Shown: positions 47,872 through 60,047, counted from the first letter of the stretch. The stretch: DNA of 64,000 bases from Anaerolineae bacterium (GCA_023382715.1 JAHDWP010000013.1:1-64000); one strand, 5' to 3'. Made by a program: numbers and translations. The notes: generated from the sequence alone by a model not told the origin.

Positions 47872-48391
47872 TTTGAGAGCCTCGTTTGTGTCTTACTCGC
47901 TGGTTTCCAAAGGCCCATTATAGCGCACTCCTCACGCGAATGGCATGGTCATTTGGTGTGCGCCCTGGCTTACCTCACCCCCTGGCCTCGCTGCGCTCGG
48001 CCTTTTTCCCCTCTCCGTCGCGGCTATACATTATCCACACCTTTGGCTGGGCCTGTCCCCCCATCCCCGGCCCTTCCCCCCTTGTGGGGGAAGGGAGAAA
48101 AGCGACGGACCTGCTCCCCTTCCCTCCGCGCAGCGCGGGGGAAGGGGATGGGAGATGAGGGGCATCTGTGGGTAACCCATAGCCGTCGCGGAGCGGGGGC
48201 AACGAGGCGCGTCAGCGCCAGGCGGGGTGAGGTCATACACAGCCCCCACACTTCCAACGGGTTTCTGATAGCCGCGCTCCTTCGTTCGGTGTAGACTCAC
48301 CTGTAGGGGACGCCGATCACCAGGCGTTTCCCTGCCCGCTTGGCCGGACGCCGGTCAGCGGGACCATCTGAGGAACGAGGAACACACCACC
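47872..48391. other. Divergent intergenic region with family-1 and family-2 repeats
   Basis: The 520-base gap holds no gene. Family-2 arms (CCCTTCCCCCCTTGTGGGGG) lie at 48065-48090. A GGACCTGCTCCCCTTCCCTC segment near 48107 recurs in reverse at 63961-64000. A family-1 core is at 48187-48235. A TAGACT at 48292-48297 may be the -10 of the clpC promoter, with an unclear -35 box. Confidence 0.5.
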
Positions 48392-50884
<2,493 letters not shown>

Positions 50885-50933
50885 GCGCGCTCCGCGCAGT
50901 GCCGCCCAGCGCTGAAGAGGAAAGGGGTCGGCC

Positions 50934-51365
50934 ATGATATGCGCCGAGGCAATTGTGTCGCGGCTGCGCGAGCAGGGCGAACGCCTGACCATTCAGCGCC
51001 GGGCGGTGATCGAGACGCTGTGCGCCAGCGGCGATCATCTGACCGTGCAGGACCTTCAGACGCAGTTGGCGGCGCAGGGCACGGCCCTGACCGAAACCAC
51101 CGTCTATCGCATCGTACAGTGGCTCAAGGATCGCGGCGCGGTCGCCCAGACCGACCTGGGGCAGTCCGGCGTCGTCTACCAGGTCATTGACCGCACGCTG
51201 CACCATCACCTGGTCTGCCTGCGCTGCGGGCGCGTGGTGGATGTCGAGGATTGCGTGATGGACGCGCTGCGCGAGCGGCTGCGCCGCGAATACGCCTTCG
51301 AGCCGCGCATTGATCATATGGCCATCTTCGGCCTGTGCCGCGACTGCCGCGCCGGGCACGACTGA
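50934..51365 (+). CDS. Fur-family transcription regulator
   Basis: The 143-residue protein has an N-terminal winged helix (ERLTIQRRAVIETL, TETTVYRIVQWLKDRG). The dimerisation domain has HHHLVCLRCGRVVDVEDC and GLCRDC, giving two CxxC structural zinc sites. It could be Fur, Zur or PerR, and the residues that distinguish them are not decisive. It begins 49 bases after clpC with AGGAAAGG, so it may be in the same transcript. No Fur box was identified with confidence. Confidence 0.9.
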   Translation: MICAEAIVSRLREQGERLTIQRRAVIETLCASGDHLTVQDLQTQLAAQGTALTETTVYRIVQWLKDRGAVAQTDLGQSGVVYQVIDRTLHHHLVCLRCGRVVDVEDCVMDALRERLRREYAFEPRIDHMAIFGLCRDCRAGHD

Positions 51366-51560
51366 CGCGGCCCCCTGCCGCGCAGCGGCCAGCGGGCCGG
51401 TTGCGTCCGAGTGCGCGCAGACCCCTACGTCGCGTGCCGCTCCGGTTTGCCCCATCTGCGCCCCGGCGCTGGCGCGCCTTGCTTTCGCTCTCCGTGTTAT
51501 GAAGTCGGAAACGAGGGGCCGGATCGGGCCAGGCCGCGCGTTTATTCCCGCCTCGGTGCG

Positions 51561-52394
51561 CTAGGCCACGCTCCAGAGCAGCAGGCCGCCGTTGACGAGC
51601 AGCACGAGCACGGCCAATCCAACAGCCGCGCGCCGGGGCGACAGCGACCAGCGAGGCTGCGCGCCGCTGAACTCGGCGGATGGGCGCGCCTGGGTCTGCG
51701 AGGCGAGACGCCTCTCGCGCTGATGCAGATAATCGAGCATTGCGTAGATGAAGGCGACCGCACCGAGCGTCTCGACAGTTTCCTCGACGGAAGAGATGAC
51801 CAGGTAGGGGAAAGATTTGCCGTCGTCGAGATAGTACTGGCGAGTGCTGAGGGCCTCGAGGCCCAGCGCCCCGCTCACATACACTGCGGCGGCGAGGACG
51901 AAGAGCAGGCGCGCGCGGCCCGGCAATCTCCACCAGAAGCGCGCGTACAGGATGCCGACCGCGCCAGCCAATGCACTGCCCAGGATCAGCCAGGCGACCT
52001 GAAAGGGGCCTGACGCCCGGAAGAGGCTGCGCAGCAGGTGAGATGTCGCCTCGTGGATGGTCGTCCCCTTGTCCAGCGAGATATACAGGAAGGCCAGGGC
52101 CAGGCCCGTCCAATACCGGCTGCCGGGTTCGCCGGGCGCGCGCCCGGCCAGCGCGATCCAGGCCGGCAGGCTCGCCGCGAGGAAGAACAGGATGACGCTA
52201 TACCAGGTCGGCACGCTTTCGTAGGTGTTGATGCTGAAAAGCTCGAGCAGGCGCGCCAGGGCGGTATCGCTGTTCTTGCCGAGGATGTTGACCAGCAGGT
52301 GATCCGCGTAGATGCTCTGCAGCCCCAGCAGCACCGCGATCAGGCTGAGGGCAACCGCGAGCTTGCGTGGGTTCAGGTTCAGGCTCAGGCTCAT
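51561..52394 (-). CDS. Predicted seven-helix membrane protein of unknown function
   Basis: I do not recognise this family. The 277-residue protein has about seven hydrophobic helices and a C-terminal basic tail. Charged residues inside helices (SLDKGTTIHEATSHLL and SSVEETVETLGA) stand out, which can mark metal or ligand binding or a protease-like site. The ATG at 52394 is chosen over a longer frame through repeat sequence. A TATACT box at 52480-52475 could be its -10 element. It is alone and divergent from the polysaccharide-type exporter. Confidence 0.65.
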   Translation of the reverse strand: MSLSLNLNPRKLAVALSLIAVLLGLQSIYADHLLVNILGKNSDTALARLLELFSINTYESVPTWYSVILFFLAASLPAWIALAGRAPGEPGSRYWTGLALAFLYISLDKGTTIHEATSHLLRSLFRASGPFQVAWLILGSALAGAVGILYARFWWRLPGRARLLFVLAAAVYVSGALGLEALSTRQYYLDDGKSFPYLVISSVEETVETLGAVAFIYAMLDYLHQRERRLASQTQARPSAEFSGAQPRWSLSPRRAAVGLAVLVLLVNGGLLLWSVA

Positions 52395-52745
52395 GGGCTT
52401 CTCGATGATGCTTGTCGCCGGGCGAGCCTGTCCGCGCGGGATACGCCGGCCCGGCAACGCGGCTGTCCCAGCAGAGTATAACCGGTCTGGGCGCATCCAG
52501 GCACCGGAAGGCGGGGATGAGGTCACTGCTCCCGCTCGGCGCCGATGCACGGCGGCCCGGCGGTTGACAGTCAAGGGGCGCAGGTTACAATAGCCGCTGC
52601 TGGCGCCGTCCCCCCGACATCTCCGCTTCATTCAAGAGCCGGGCGCGCCCGCCGAGCGGGATGGACGGCGGGGCGTCTTGTGGGCGCCGGGCATGAAAGG
52701 GCCTCCGACGATGCCCCATGGAAGGCTGTGGCTGTGAGAGAACGC
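52395..52745. other. Divergent intergenic region
   Basis: The 351-base gap holds a degenerate family-1 repeat (GATGAGGTCACTGCTCCCGC at 52517-52536), a strong promoter for the exporter operon and a weaker minus-strand -10 box. No small gene is seen. Confidence 0.45.
52564..52591 (+). promoter_or_regulatory. Strong promoter of the polysaccharide-type ABC exporter
   Basis: A perfect TTGACA at 52564-52569 and TACAAT at 52586-52591 are spaced by 16 bases. The leader to the ATG at 52746 would be about 148 bases. Confidence 0.7.
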
Positions 52746-53600
52746 ATGTCCGCCCCGCGCACAGAGATCGCCCCCGGCGAGCAGATCACGCTGATCAAGC
52801 CGCTGCGCGGGTGGGTGTCGCTGGGGCTGAATGAAGTCTGGCACTACCGCGAGCTGCTCTTCTACTTCATCTGGCGCGACATCAAGGTGCGCTACAAGCA
52901 GACGCTGCTCGGCGCGGCCTGGGCCATCTTGCAGCCGGTCTTCACCATGATCGTCTTCAGCATTTTCTTTGGGCAGCTGGCCAAAATCCCCTCGGACGGC
53001 ATCCCCTATCCGATCTTCAGCTACGCCGGGCTGCTGCCCTGGACGTTCTTCGCCACCGGCCTGACCAACGGGGCCAACAGCATCGTGCGCGACGCCAACC
53101 TGGTCAAGCGCGTTTACTTCCCCCGGCTGATCACGCCCATCTCGGCGGTGGTCGGCGGGCTGCCGGATTTTTTCCTGGCCTTCCTGGTGCTGGTCGGGAT
53201 GATGATCTACTACGGGCTGTTCCCCACGGCGGCCTCGTTGCTGCTGCTGCCGCTGTGCCTGCTGCTGGCGCTGAGCACGTCCATGGGCGTCGGGCTGTGG
53301 CTATCGGCGCTCAACGCCGAGTACCGCGACGTGCGCTATGTGGTGCCCTTCCTCACCCAGTTCTGGATGTACGCCACGCCGGTGGTCTACCCGTCGAGCC
53401 TGCTCGACGAACCCTGGCGCACGCTGTACGGGCTGAACCCGATGGTCAGCGTGGTGGAAGGCTTCCGCTGGTCGCTGCTGGGTCAAGGCGAGACGGTGCC
53501 GCTGATGTTTGGGCTGTCGGCGGTGGCTTCGCTGATCCTGCTGCTTAGCGGCGCGTTCTTCTTCCGCCGCATGGAACGCCGCTTCGCGGACGTGGTGTAG
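52746..53600 (+). CDS. ABC-2 permease of a polysaccharide/teichoic-acid-type exporter
   Basis: The 284-residue protein has six helices and a cytoplasmic N terminus with YRELLFYFIWRDIKVRYKQT, typical of Wzm/TagG permeases. These move lipid-linked polysaccharide across the membrane. FYPR-like (VKRVYFPRLITPISAVV) and the C-terminal GLNPMVSVVEGFRW match the family. The ATPase gene starts 11 bases later. No glycosyltransferases are nearby, so the substrate is unknown. Confidence 0.9.
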   Translation: MSAPRTEIAPGEQITLIKPLRGWVSLGLNEVWHYRELLFYFIWRDIKVRYKQTLLGAAWAILQPVFTMIVFSIFFGQLAKIPSDGIPYPIFSYAGLLPWTFFATGLTNGANSIVRDANLVKRVYFPRLITPISAVVGGLPDFFLAFLVLVGMMIYYGLFPTAASLLLLPLCLLLALSTSMGVGLWLSALNAEYRDVRYVVPFLTQFWMYATPVVYPSSLLDEPWRTLYGLNPMVSVVEGFRWSLLGQGETVPLMFGLSAVASLILLLSGAFFFRRMERRFADVV

Positions 53601-53611
53601 GAGCGTTGCGC

Positions 53612-54910
53612 ATGGCTCTCCCCGCGCTAAGACCCGGCATGGCGATCGAGGTCGTCGGCCTGGGCAAGCAATACCGCATTGGCGGCATCATTGACCGCAA
53701 CAAGACTTTGCGCGACAGCATCGGCTCGCTCACGCGCAGCAAGCTGGGGGCGCTGCGCGCCCGCCAGCCCAGAGAAGCGCGCGCCCGCCGCCCAGACAAC
53801 ACGTTCTGGGCGCTGCGCGACGTGTCCTTCGGGGTTGAGCGCGGCGAAGTGCTGGGCGTTATCGGGCGCAACGGCGCTGGCAAGAGCACGCTGCTCAAGG
53901 TGTTGACGCGCATCATGCCCCCCGACGAAGGGCACGCGCGCATTCGCGGGCGCATCGGGTCCTTGCTGGAAGTCGGCACGGGCTTTCACGGCGAGCTAAC
54001 CGGGCGCGAGAACATCTACCTCAACGGCGCCATCCTCGGCATGCACCGCTACGAGATTGACCGCAAGTACGACGAGATCGTGGAGTTCGCCGGGGTTGCC
54101 CGCTTCATTGACACGCCCGTCAAGCGCTATTCCAGCGGCATGTACCTGCGCCTGGCCTTCTCGGTCGCCGCGCACCTGGAGCCGGAGATTCTGCTGGTGG
54201 ACGAGGTGCTGGCCGTCGGCGATGCCGAGTTCCAGAAGAAATGCCTGGGCAAGATGGGCGACGTGGCCGGCGAAGGGCGCACAGTGCTGTTCGTCAGCCA
54301 CAACATGGACGCGGTGCGCCAGCTTTGCCAGTCGGCGCTGTGGCTGGAGAGCGGCAGCATCCAGGCGCTCGGCCCGGTGGAAGACGTGATCAAAGCATAC
54401 CTGGCCGACACCACGCTCAATCGCACCGCCGACATCTTCCCCGTCATGGATCGGCACTACGGCATCGGCATCGCAGACCTGCGCCTGACGATGGACGCCA
54501 GCCCGGTCAGCGGCGCGCTCGACCTGCGCGTGGAGCTGGATGTGCACGCGGACGCGGCGCTGCCGCGCATCGGCATCGGCTTCGGGCTGATGACGGACAC
54601 CGGCGCGCGGGTCGTGCATCTCGACGAGCGCCTGACTGGTTTCATGTTCGACATGCAGCCGGGCAGCAATCATTTTCTGCTGGAATGCAGCGCGCTCGAC
54701 CGCCTGCTCGCGGCGGGCGATTATGTCGTCAGCGTATGGCTGGCCATGCCCAACATCGGCAACCTGGTCGAGATTGATCGCGCTGCCACCATTCACATCC
54801 CCGGCGTGGATTTCTACGGCTCCGGCCACTATGTGGACGTGCACAAGCACGGCCCGCTGCTCTTCCCCCTGCAAATCCGCCGCGTGGAGCCGGCCCACTC
54901 TGTGGAGTAG
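53612..54910 (+). CDS. ABC ATPase of a polysaccharide-type exporter (Wzt/TagH type) with C-terminal domain
   Basis: The 432-residue protein has an ATPase half with Walker A GRNGAGKST, the signature YSSGMYLRLAFS and Walker B ILLVDEVLAVGD. A C-terminal beta-rich domain from about residue 290 matches Wzt-type carbohydrate-binding domains that recognise the glycan end. The ATG at 53612 follows TAGGAG. The TAG stop is followed immediately by GGTCGGGGCGG, a sequence also found after coaBC. Confidence 0.9.
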   Translation: MALPALRPGMAIEVVGLGKQYRIGGIIDRNKTLRDSIGSLTRSKLGALRARQPREARARRPDNTFWALRDVSFGVERGEVLGVIGRNGAGKSTLLKVLTRIMPPDEGHARIRGRIGSLLEVGTGFHGELTGRENIYLNGAILGMHRYEIDRKYDEIVEFAGVARFIDTPVKRYSSGMYLRLAFSVAAHLEPEILLVDEVLAVGDAEFQKKCLGKMGDVAGEGRTVLFVSHNMDAVRQLCQSALWLESGSIQALGPVEDVIKAYLADTTLNRTADIFPVMDRHYGIGIADLRLTMDASPVSGALDLRVELDVHADAALPRIGIGFGLMTDTGARVVHLDERLTGFMFDMQPGSNHFLLECSALDRLLAAGDYVVSVWLAMPNIGNLVEIDRAATIHIPGVDFYGSGHYVDVHKHGPLLFPLQIRRVEPAHSVE

Positions 54911-55369
54911 GGTCGGGGCGGGACGTCGCCAGGGCGCGTTATGTGCTTTCAACCCCTGGCCTCTCTCTTCGCGCGCGGCGCAGGGGGCTGGGGGTGAGGT
55001 AAATCCGCCCGCTTCCCGCGTCGGTTCAGGATAACCCGACAGCGGGTGATATCACCCTGTGCTCCCCTGCCGGGTTCTTGTCATTGCCAGGGGAAGTATG
55101 TATCATCTACGGGCATTCTGTATCGCTATCGTTTCCACATGCCGTGAGTCAGTGAAGGGCTGTTCCTCACAGTCTGTGCTTCGGCTGGCAGGAAAAGCCG
55201 GACGAACTCGCCGCCATATTGCGCCACAGCGCCCATCGAGCGTTGCGTTCGCGCAACCTTCTCAACGCCAGAACGTATTAAATCTCGGTCGCTGGCAGGT
55301 TCTGGCTTCCACACACCTCTCACAACCGCCCTGGTGAACTGCCAGGCAGGGACAAAGGAGAATCGCTCG
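54911..55369. other. Intergenic region with repeat and long leader
   Basis: A GGGCGCGTTATGTGCTTTC segment at 54936-54954 resembles the MITE ends at 1526 and 33462. A family-1-like GGGGTGAGG lies near 54990. From 55113 an untranslated leader of about 257 bases runs to the first ATPase gene. It has several short inverted repeats but no riboswitch I recognise. Confidence 0.45.
55078..55106 (+). promoter_or_regulatory. Promoter of the ABC-FtsX-ABC operon
   Basis: TTGTCA at 55078-55083 and TATCAT at 55101-55106 are spaced by 17 bases. Confidence 0.6.
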
Positions 55370-56122
55370 ATGGCCGAAGCATTCATCCAGATCCACAATC
55401 TGGTCAAAACCTTCGACACGCCCGCCGGGCCGCTGAACGTCCTGCGCGGCATTGACATGGAGATTCACAAGGGGGACTTTGTGACCCTGCTCGGCCCGTC
55501 GGGTAGCGGGAAGACCACCTTCCTGAACATGCTCACGGCGGTGGATACGCCGACTTCTGGCGACATCCTGGTGGGCGGCGTGCCCATCACCCAGGTCCCG
55601 CAGCGCAAGCTGACCAAGTGGCGCGCGCGCAACGTGGGCATTGTCTTCCAGTTCTTCCAGTTGTTGCCCACGCTCAGCGTGCTGGAAAACGTGGTGGCCC
55701 CGATGGATTTCGCCAACGTGTGGAAGCCGCGCGAGCGCAAAGAGATCGCCCTCAAGCTGCTCGATCGCTTCGGGATTAAAGACCAGGCGTTCAAGACGCC
55801 GGACATGCTCTCCGGCGGGCAACAGCAGCGGGTGGCCCTGGCGCGCGCCCTGGCCAACAATCCGCCGCTGGTGGTCGGCGACGAGCCAACGGGCAACCTC
55901 GACCGGATGAGCGCCGCCAACGTGTTCGACCTTTTCCAGCAGCTTGCTGATCGCGGCACGACGGTGATCATCGTGACGCACGACCGCGAGCTGATCCGCA
56001 GCGTGCCCAAAGTCTTCGAGCTGGCGGACGGCACCATCGGCCAGACCACGCTTGAAGCGGCAGCGCGCCGACGCACGGCGGAGCTGCGCGCCACGCGCAC
56101 GCGCCTGGCGACGCGCGGTTAG
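55370..56122 (+). CDS. ABC transporter ATPase (MacB/LolD-like), first of two
   Basis: The 250-residue ATPase has Walker A GPSGSGKTT, the Q-loop FQFFQLLPTLSVLENV, the signature LSGGQQQRVALARAL and Walker B LVVGDEPTGNLD. The pattern belongs to the MacB/LolD/FtsE branch that works with FtsX-type permeases. AAAGGAG precedes the ATG. The permease gene starts 23 bases later. The similar ATPase after the permease suggests a heterodimeric ATPase. Confidence 0.93.
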   Translation: MAEAFIQIHNLVKTFDTPAGPLNVLRGIDMEIHKGDFVTLLGPSGSGKTTFLNMLTAVDTPTSGDILVGGVPITQVPQRKLTKWRARNVGIVFQFFQLLPTLSVLENVVAPMDFANVWKPRERKEIALKLLDRFGIKDQAFKTPDMLSGGQQQRVALARALANNPPLVVGDEPTGNLDRMSAANVFDLFQQLADRGTTVIIVTHDRELIRSVPKVFELADGTIGQTTLEAAARRRTAELRATRTRLATRG

Positions 56123-56145
56123 CAGGCCACCGAGGAGCGGGGAAC

Positions 56146-58638
56146 ATGATTAAGACGCGAGGCAAGAAGATCATCCGCGACGTCCTGTCGCGTAAAGGGC
56201 GCACCGCCCTGGTCGCCATCAGCATCCTGATCGGCGTGTTCGGCGCGGTGACGCTCATCTCGGCCAATGACCTGCTCGTGCGACAGATTCGCGCCGATAT
56301 CAACCCTGACGAAGTGGCCATGACGCGGCTGCTCGTGACGGTGCCCGCAGCAGGCACCGATGTCACGACCGAGACAGGCGAAGACCAGGTGCTCGACCTG
56401 ATCCGCAACCGCCGGGCCATCCCCGGCGTGACGCGCATCGAGGGGCAGGTGGCAGTGCCGGTGTACTGGCAAGAGGCCAGCGGCGAGCGCTTCCGCGAAG
56501 CCGACCTGCTCGCCTACTCGGAGCCGTTTGACGAGATTCAGCTTGAGCCGATGCGCCTGGTTGAGGGCGAGTGGCCCCAGCCCGGTCAGCACCAGATCGC
56601 GCTGGAGCGACGCATGGCGGACGAATACGGCCTGGGGGTGGGCGACACCATCTCCTTCCGCGTCCTCGGCTCCGAACAGGCCAGCGAATCCTGGACGATC
56701 ACGGCCATCGTCTTCCACCCCTATTGGGTGGCGATTGGTGATAACCCGAATCAGCCCGAACAACGCTTCTATGCCAACCTGGATGATGCCCGGCTGATCG
56801 CGCAGTTCTCCGGTTTTACGATGTTCAACCTGCGCTACATTGATACCGGCGTCAGCGAAAGCCAGGCCGACCGCCTGATGGAAGTCGTCGCCCAGCAGAC
56901 CAACTACATCCCGACTCACTACTGGCTGGACGATCCGGATGACTACTTCCTGATCGGCGAAGTGGCCGAGGTCACCAGCATCCTCAATATGCTGGCCGTG
57001 GTGGCTCTGATCGTGTCCGGCTTCCTGGTCATGAACGTGATCAATACCATCGTCGTCGAGCAGAAGCGACAGATCGGCGTGATGAAGTCGCTGGGCGCGA
57101 CGCGGCTGGACAACTTCATCATCTACGCGGGCATCGCCCTGGTCTACGGCATTCTGGGCACGATCCCCGGCGTGATTCTGGGCGTCATCGTCGGCGGGGC
57201 GATGGCCCAGGAAGTGGCTCCGTTCGCCTTCACGCTGATCGAGGGCTTCAAAATCTCGCCGATGGGAGTGATCGTCGGGGTAGTGATGGGCCTCTTCGTG
57301 CCGGTCGCGGCGGCGTTCGTGCCCGTCTTCAACGGGACGCGGGTGACGATCAGGGACGCCATGACCGATCTGGGCATCGCCGGCACGTGGGGGCGCGGTC
57401 TCACCGCGCGCGTGATCAAGGCGCTGCCGGTGCCGATCACCATCCGCCAGGCGCTGAGCAACGTCGTGCAGAAGAAGGGCCGCCTGGCCCTGACCGTGAT
57501 CACGCTGACGCTGGCCGCCGCTGCTTTCATGGGCGTCTTCGCCATGTTCACTGTCATCAACGCGGAGATCACCAAGCTGTTCGAGACCTTCCAGTACGAG
57601 ATTATGGTCATCCCCAGCGAGGCACAGGACTTCACCCAGATCTCGCAGCGTATCGGCAGCGTGGATGGCGTGAAGGCAGTTGACCCCGGTGTGGGCTTTC
57701 TGGTGCGCCTGTACGACTTGAGCGGGACGGCGATCAGCATCGGGGCGGGCTTCGAGGGCAGCGACGAGTTGCAGGCCTACGGGTATGACCCGCGGACGAC
57801 GGGGTTCAGCCTGACCTATGACAAGGGTTCCGGCTGGCGAGACGACCCGACTCGCCCCGGCGTAGTGCTGACGTCGGCGGCGGCCGAAGCTGTCGGCAAG
57901 ACTGTGGGCGACCGCATCGTCGTCTCGGCGGGCGGGCGCACCGCCGAATACGAGATCATTGGCGTCGCTTCCTACCCGTTCCCCTTCGTGCTGATGAACT
58001 GGCAGGACCTGGCTCGCCAGGTCGGGTTCGTGCTGAATGATGCGGGCACCCCTGGCGATTTCTCCGACGATCCGCCGTTGCCCAACGCCTACATGGTGAC
58101 GCTGACTGCCGAAGATCCCAGCGCCGCCGAGGTGGAGGACGTGATCGCCGACATCTCTGACGCGCTGGTGGCTGATCGCGTGACGGCCAGCTTCTTCAAC
58201 CAGGTGCAGCAGCAGGAAGATATGACCGAGGGGATGCTGGTCTTCAACATGATCTTCCAGATCACTTCGGCGGTGATGGCCGCTGTGGGGGCCATCGGCC
58301 TGCTGACGACTCTTTCGATGGCCGTCTACGAGCGCCAGAAGGAGATCGGCGTGATGCGCTCGATTGGCGCAGGGTCGGGCACCATCATCACCCAGTTCCT
58401 GGTGGAGGGCATCCTGATCGGCGTGCTGGCCTGGGTGCTTGCCGTCCCGCTGAGCTATCTGCTGGCCGTCAGCCTGCTGGATGGGCTGGGCTTCGCCGAC
58501 TTCATCGAGTTCAGCTATCCGCTCTGGGTGCTGGGCCTGGGGTTGGTGGGTATGATCATTGTGGCGACGGTTGCCAGCCTGTGGCCGTCCATCGCCGCTG
58601 CCCGGCGCACCGTGTCGGACATTCTACGCTACCAATAA
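56146..58638 (+). CDS. FtsX-type ABC permease with two FtsX domains
   Basis: The 830-residue membrane protein contains an N-terminal helix (TALVAISILIGVFGA), a large extracytoplasmic domain (about residues 45-275), a three-helix FtsX core with QKRQIGVMKSLGAT, and a second copy of the same plan ending with ERQKEIGVMRSIGAG. The duplicated layout resembles LolC/E-like or MacB-like permeases used in mechanotransmission or lipoprotein/peptide export. The partner for periplasmic transfer (MacA-like) is not present. GAGGAG precedes the ATG. Confidence 0.92.
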   Translation: MIKTRGKKIIRDVLSRKGRTALVAISILIGVFGAVTLISANDLLVRQIRADINPDEVAMTRLLVTVPAAGTDVTTETGEDQVLDLIRNRRAIPGVTRIEGQVAVPVYWQEASGERFREADLLAYSEPFDEIQLEPMRLVEGEWPQPGQHQIALERRMADEYGLGVGDTISFRVLGSEQASESWTITAIVFHPYWVAIGDNPNQPEQRFYANLDDARLIAQFSGFTMFNLRYIDTGVSESQADRLMEVVAQQTNYIPTHYWLDDPDDYFLIGEVAEVTSILNMLAVVALIVSGFLVMNVINTIVVEQKRQIGVMKSLGATRLDNFIIYAGIALVYGILGTIPGVILGVIVGGAMAQEVAPFAFTLIEGFKISPMGVIVGVVMGLFVPVAAAFVPVFNGTRVTIRDAMTDLGIAGTWGRGLTARVIKALPVPITIRQALSNVVQKKGRLALTVITLTLAAAAFMGVFAMFTVINAEITKLFETFQYEIMVIPSEAQDFTQISQRIGSVDGVKAVDPGVGFLVRLYDLSGTAISIGAGFEGSDELQAYGYDPRTTGFSLTYDKGSGWRDDPTRPGVVLTSAAAEAVGKTVGDRIVVSAGGRTAEYEIIGVASYPFPFVLMNWQDLARQVGFVLNDAGTPGDFSDDPPLPNAYMVTLTAEDPSAAEVEDVIADISDALVADRVTASFFNQVQQQEDMTEGMLVFNMIFQITSAVMAAVGAIGLLTTLSMAVYERQKEIGVMRSIGAGSGTIITQFLVEGILIGVLAWVLAVPLSYLLAVSLLDGLGFADFIEFSYPLWVLGLGLVGMIIVATVASLWPSIAAARRTVSDILRYQ

Positions 58639-58674
58639 GCGCGCGAACAGTCAGCGTGTGGGAGAATACAGATC

Positions 58675-59400
58675 ATGGGCAACGCGCAGAACGGATCCGT
58701 CATCTCGCTGCAAAACGTCGAGAAGATCTACAAGACCAAGGCCGGCCCGCTCAAGGTGCTGAAGGGTGTGAACCTGGAGATCAAAGAAGGGGAGTTTGTG
58801 GCCATTGTCGGGCCGTCGGGCAGCGGCAAGAGCACGCTGATCAACATGATCACCGGCATTGACCGCCCCACTTCGGGCGAAGTCTTCGTCGCCGGGCAGC
58901 GCCTGACGAACCTGAGCGAAAACCAGGTCGCCAAGTGGCGCGGGCGCAACGTGGGCGTCGTCTTCCAGTTCTTTCAGCTTCTGCCCACGCTCACCGTGCT
59001 GGAGAACGTGATGATGCCCCTGCACTACACCAACACCTTTCGCGGCAAGCGCAAAGAGCGAGCGATGGAGCTGCTGGAGATGGTGGACCTGCCCGACGTG
59101 GCCCACAAGTATCCCAGCCAGATTTCGGGCGGGCAGCAGCAGCGGGCGGCCATCGCCCGCGCCCTGGCCAATAACCCGAAGGTGCTGGTGGGCGACGAGC
59201 CGACGGGCAACCTCGATGCGGTCTCGGCGGGCCTGGTCTTCGCCATGTTCGAAGACCTGGTGGCCCAGGGCACGACCATCGTCATGGTCACGCACGACCG
59301 CGACCTGGCCGGGCAGATTCCGCGCGTTGAAGAGGTGCGCGACGGGCAGTTGGTCGCGCAGGAGGAAATTGACCGTCGCCTGGTGGCGGGCCGCGACTGA
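58675..59400 (+). CDS. ABC transporter ATPase (MacB/LolD-like), second of two
   Basis: The 241-residue ATPase closely resembles the one before the permease: Walker A GPSGSGKST, the same FQFFQLLPTLTVLENV Q-loop, ISGGQQQRAAIARAL, and VGDEPTGNLD. GGGAG precedes the ATG, and the gene starts 36 bases after the permease. The two ATPases probably assemble on one duplicated permease. Confidence 0.93.
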   Translation: MGNAQNGSVISLQNVEKIYKTKAGPLKVLKGVNLEIKEGEFVAIVGPSGSGKSTLINMITGIDRPTSGEVFVAGQRLTNLSENQVAKWRGRNVGVVFQFFQLLPTLTVLENVMMPLHYTNTFRGKRKERAMELLEMVDLPDVAHKYPSQISGGQQQRAAIARALANNPKVLVGDEPTGNLDAVSAGLVFAMFEDLVAQGTTIVMVTHDRDLAGQIPRVEEVRDGQLVAQEEIDRRLVAGRD

Positions 59401-59450
59401 GCGCTGGCAGTGGGGTTATGCCGAACCGGCGCGGAAAGCGGGCGGGTTTA

Positions 59451-59550
59451 CCTCACCCCTCATTCCCCTCTCCACACGCGGAGAGGGGACGGAACCCCAG
59501 CAGACTCCCCCTCTCTACGTGTGGAGAGAGGGGGCCGGGGGATGAGGTCA
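59451..59550. repeat. Family-1 repeat, two-hairpin copy
   Basis: CCTCACCCCTCATTCCCCTC at the left mirrors GGGGATGAGGTCA at the right. Two internal palindromes are CCCTCTCCACACGCGGAGAG and CCCTCTCTACGTGTGGAGAG. It lies in a 314-base gap after the exporter operon, with nothing else assigned there except a ribosome site. Confidence 0.6.
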
Positions 59551-59714
59551 ACCGGCTTCTGGCGCGACACGGGCGACCGTGTTGTCACCGGCAAATGGCA
59601 AAACCTTATGGCCGGATTCCGTAGCAGAACCCTATGCCGGGTGACACAGGGCAGCGCCCCTACCGAAAGCCATTCCAACTGTCAGTCTCTGCTATGTATA
59701 AGGGAGGAGGGCTG

Positions 59715-60047
59715 ATGCGGATCACAAAACACGATCATAACGGCATTGCGGTTTTCGTCCTCGAAGGCCGCGTGGATAGCGTGGGGGCCGGCGAGATGGA
59801 CGCCGCGCTCCAGACTGCCGTCGGAGAGGGCCGGCACCGGATCGTGCTCGACATGGCGGGCGTCACTTACATCAACAGCGCAGGGCTGCGCACGCTGGCC
59901 GACATCCTCACCCGCAATCGCGCCAGCGACGGCGACCTGCGCCTGGTGGCGCTCACGCCCAAGGTCGAGCGCGTCTTCAAGATCATTGGCTTCGACCGCT
60001 TCTTCGATCACTACGAGTCGCTTGAGGCCGCGCTGACCGGCCTATGA
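59715..60047 (+). CDS. STAS-domain anti-anti-sigma factor-like protein
   Basis: The 110-residue protein is a lone STAS domain. MAGVTYINSAGLRTLADI holds the conserved serine that an anti-sigma kinase would phosphorylate in SpoIIAA/RsbV-type systems. AGGGAGG precedes the ATG. No anti-sigma kinase or alternative sigma factor is adjacent, so its partner is elsewhere. Confidence 0.9.
   Translation: MRITKHDHNGIAVFVLEGRVDSVGAGEMDAALQTAVGEGRHRIVLDMAGVTYINSAGLRTLADILTRNRASDGDLRLVALTPKVERVFKIIGFDRFFDHYESLEAALTGL

Noticed and set aside
55113-55369. A known riboswitch in the leader of the ABC-FtsX operon
   Set aside because: Short inverted repeats are present, but none of the core motifs of riboswitch classes I know could be recognised.
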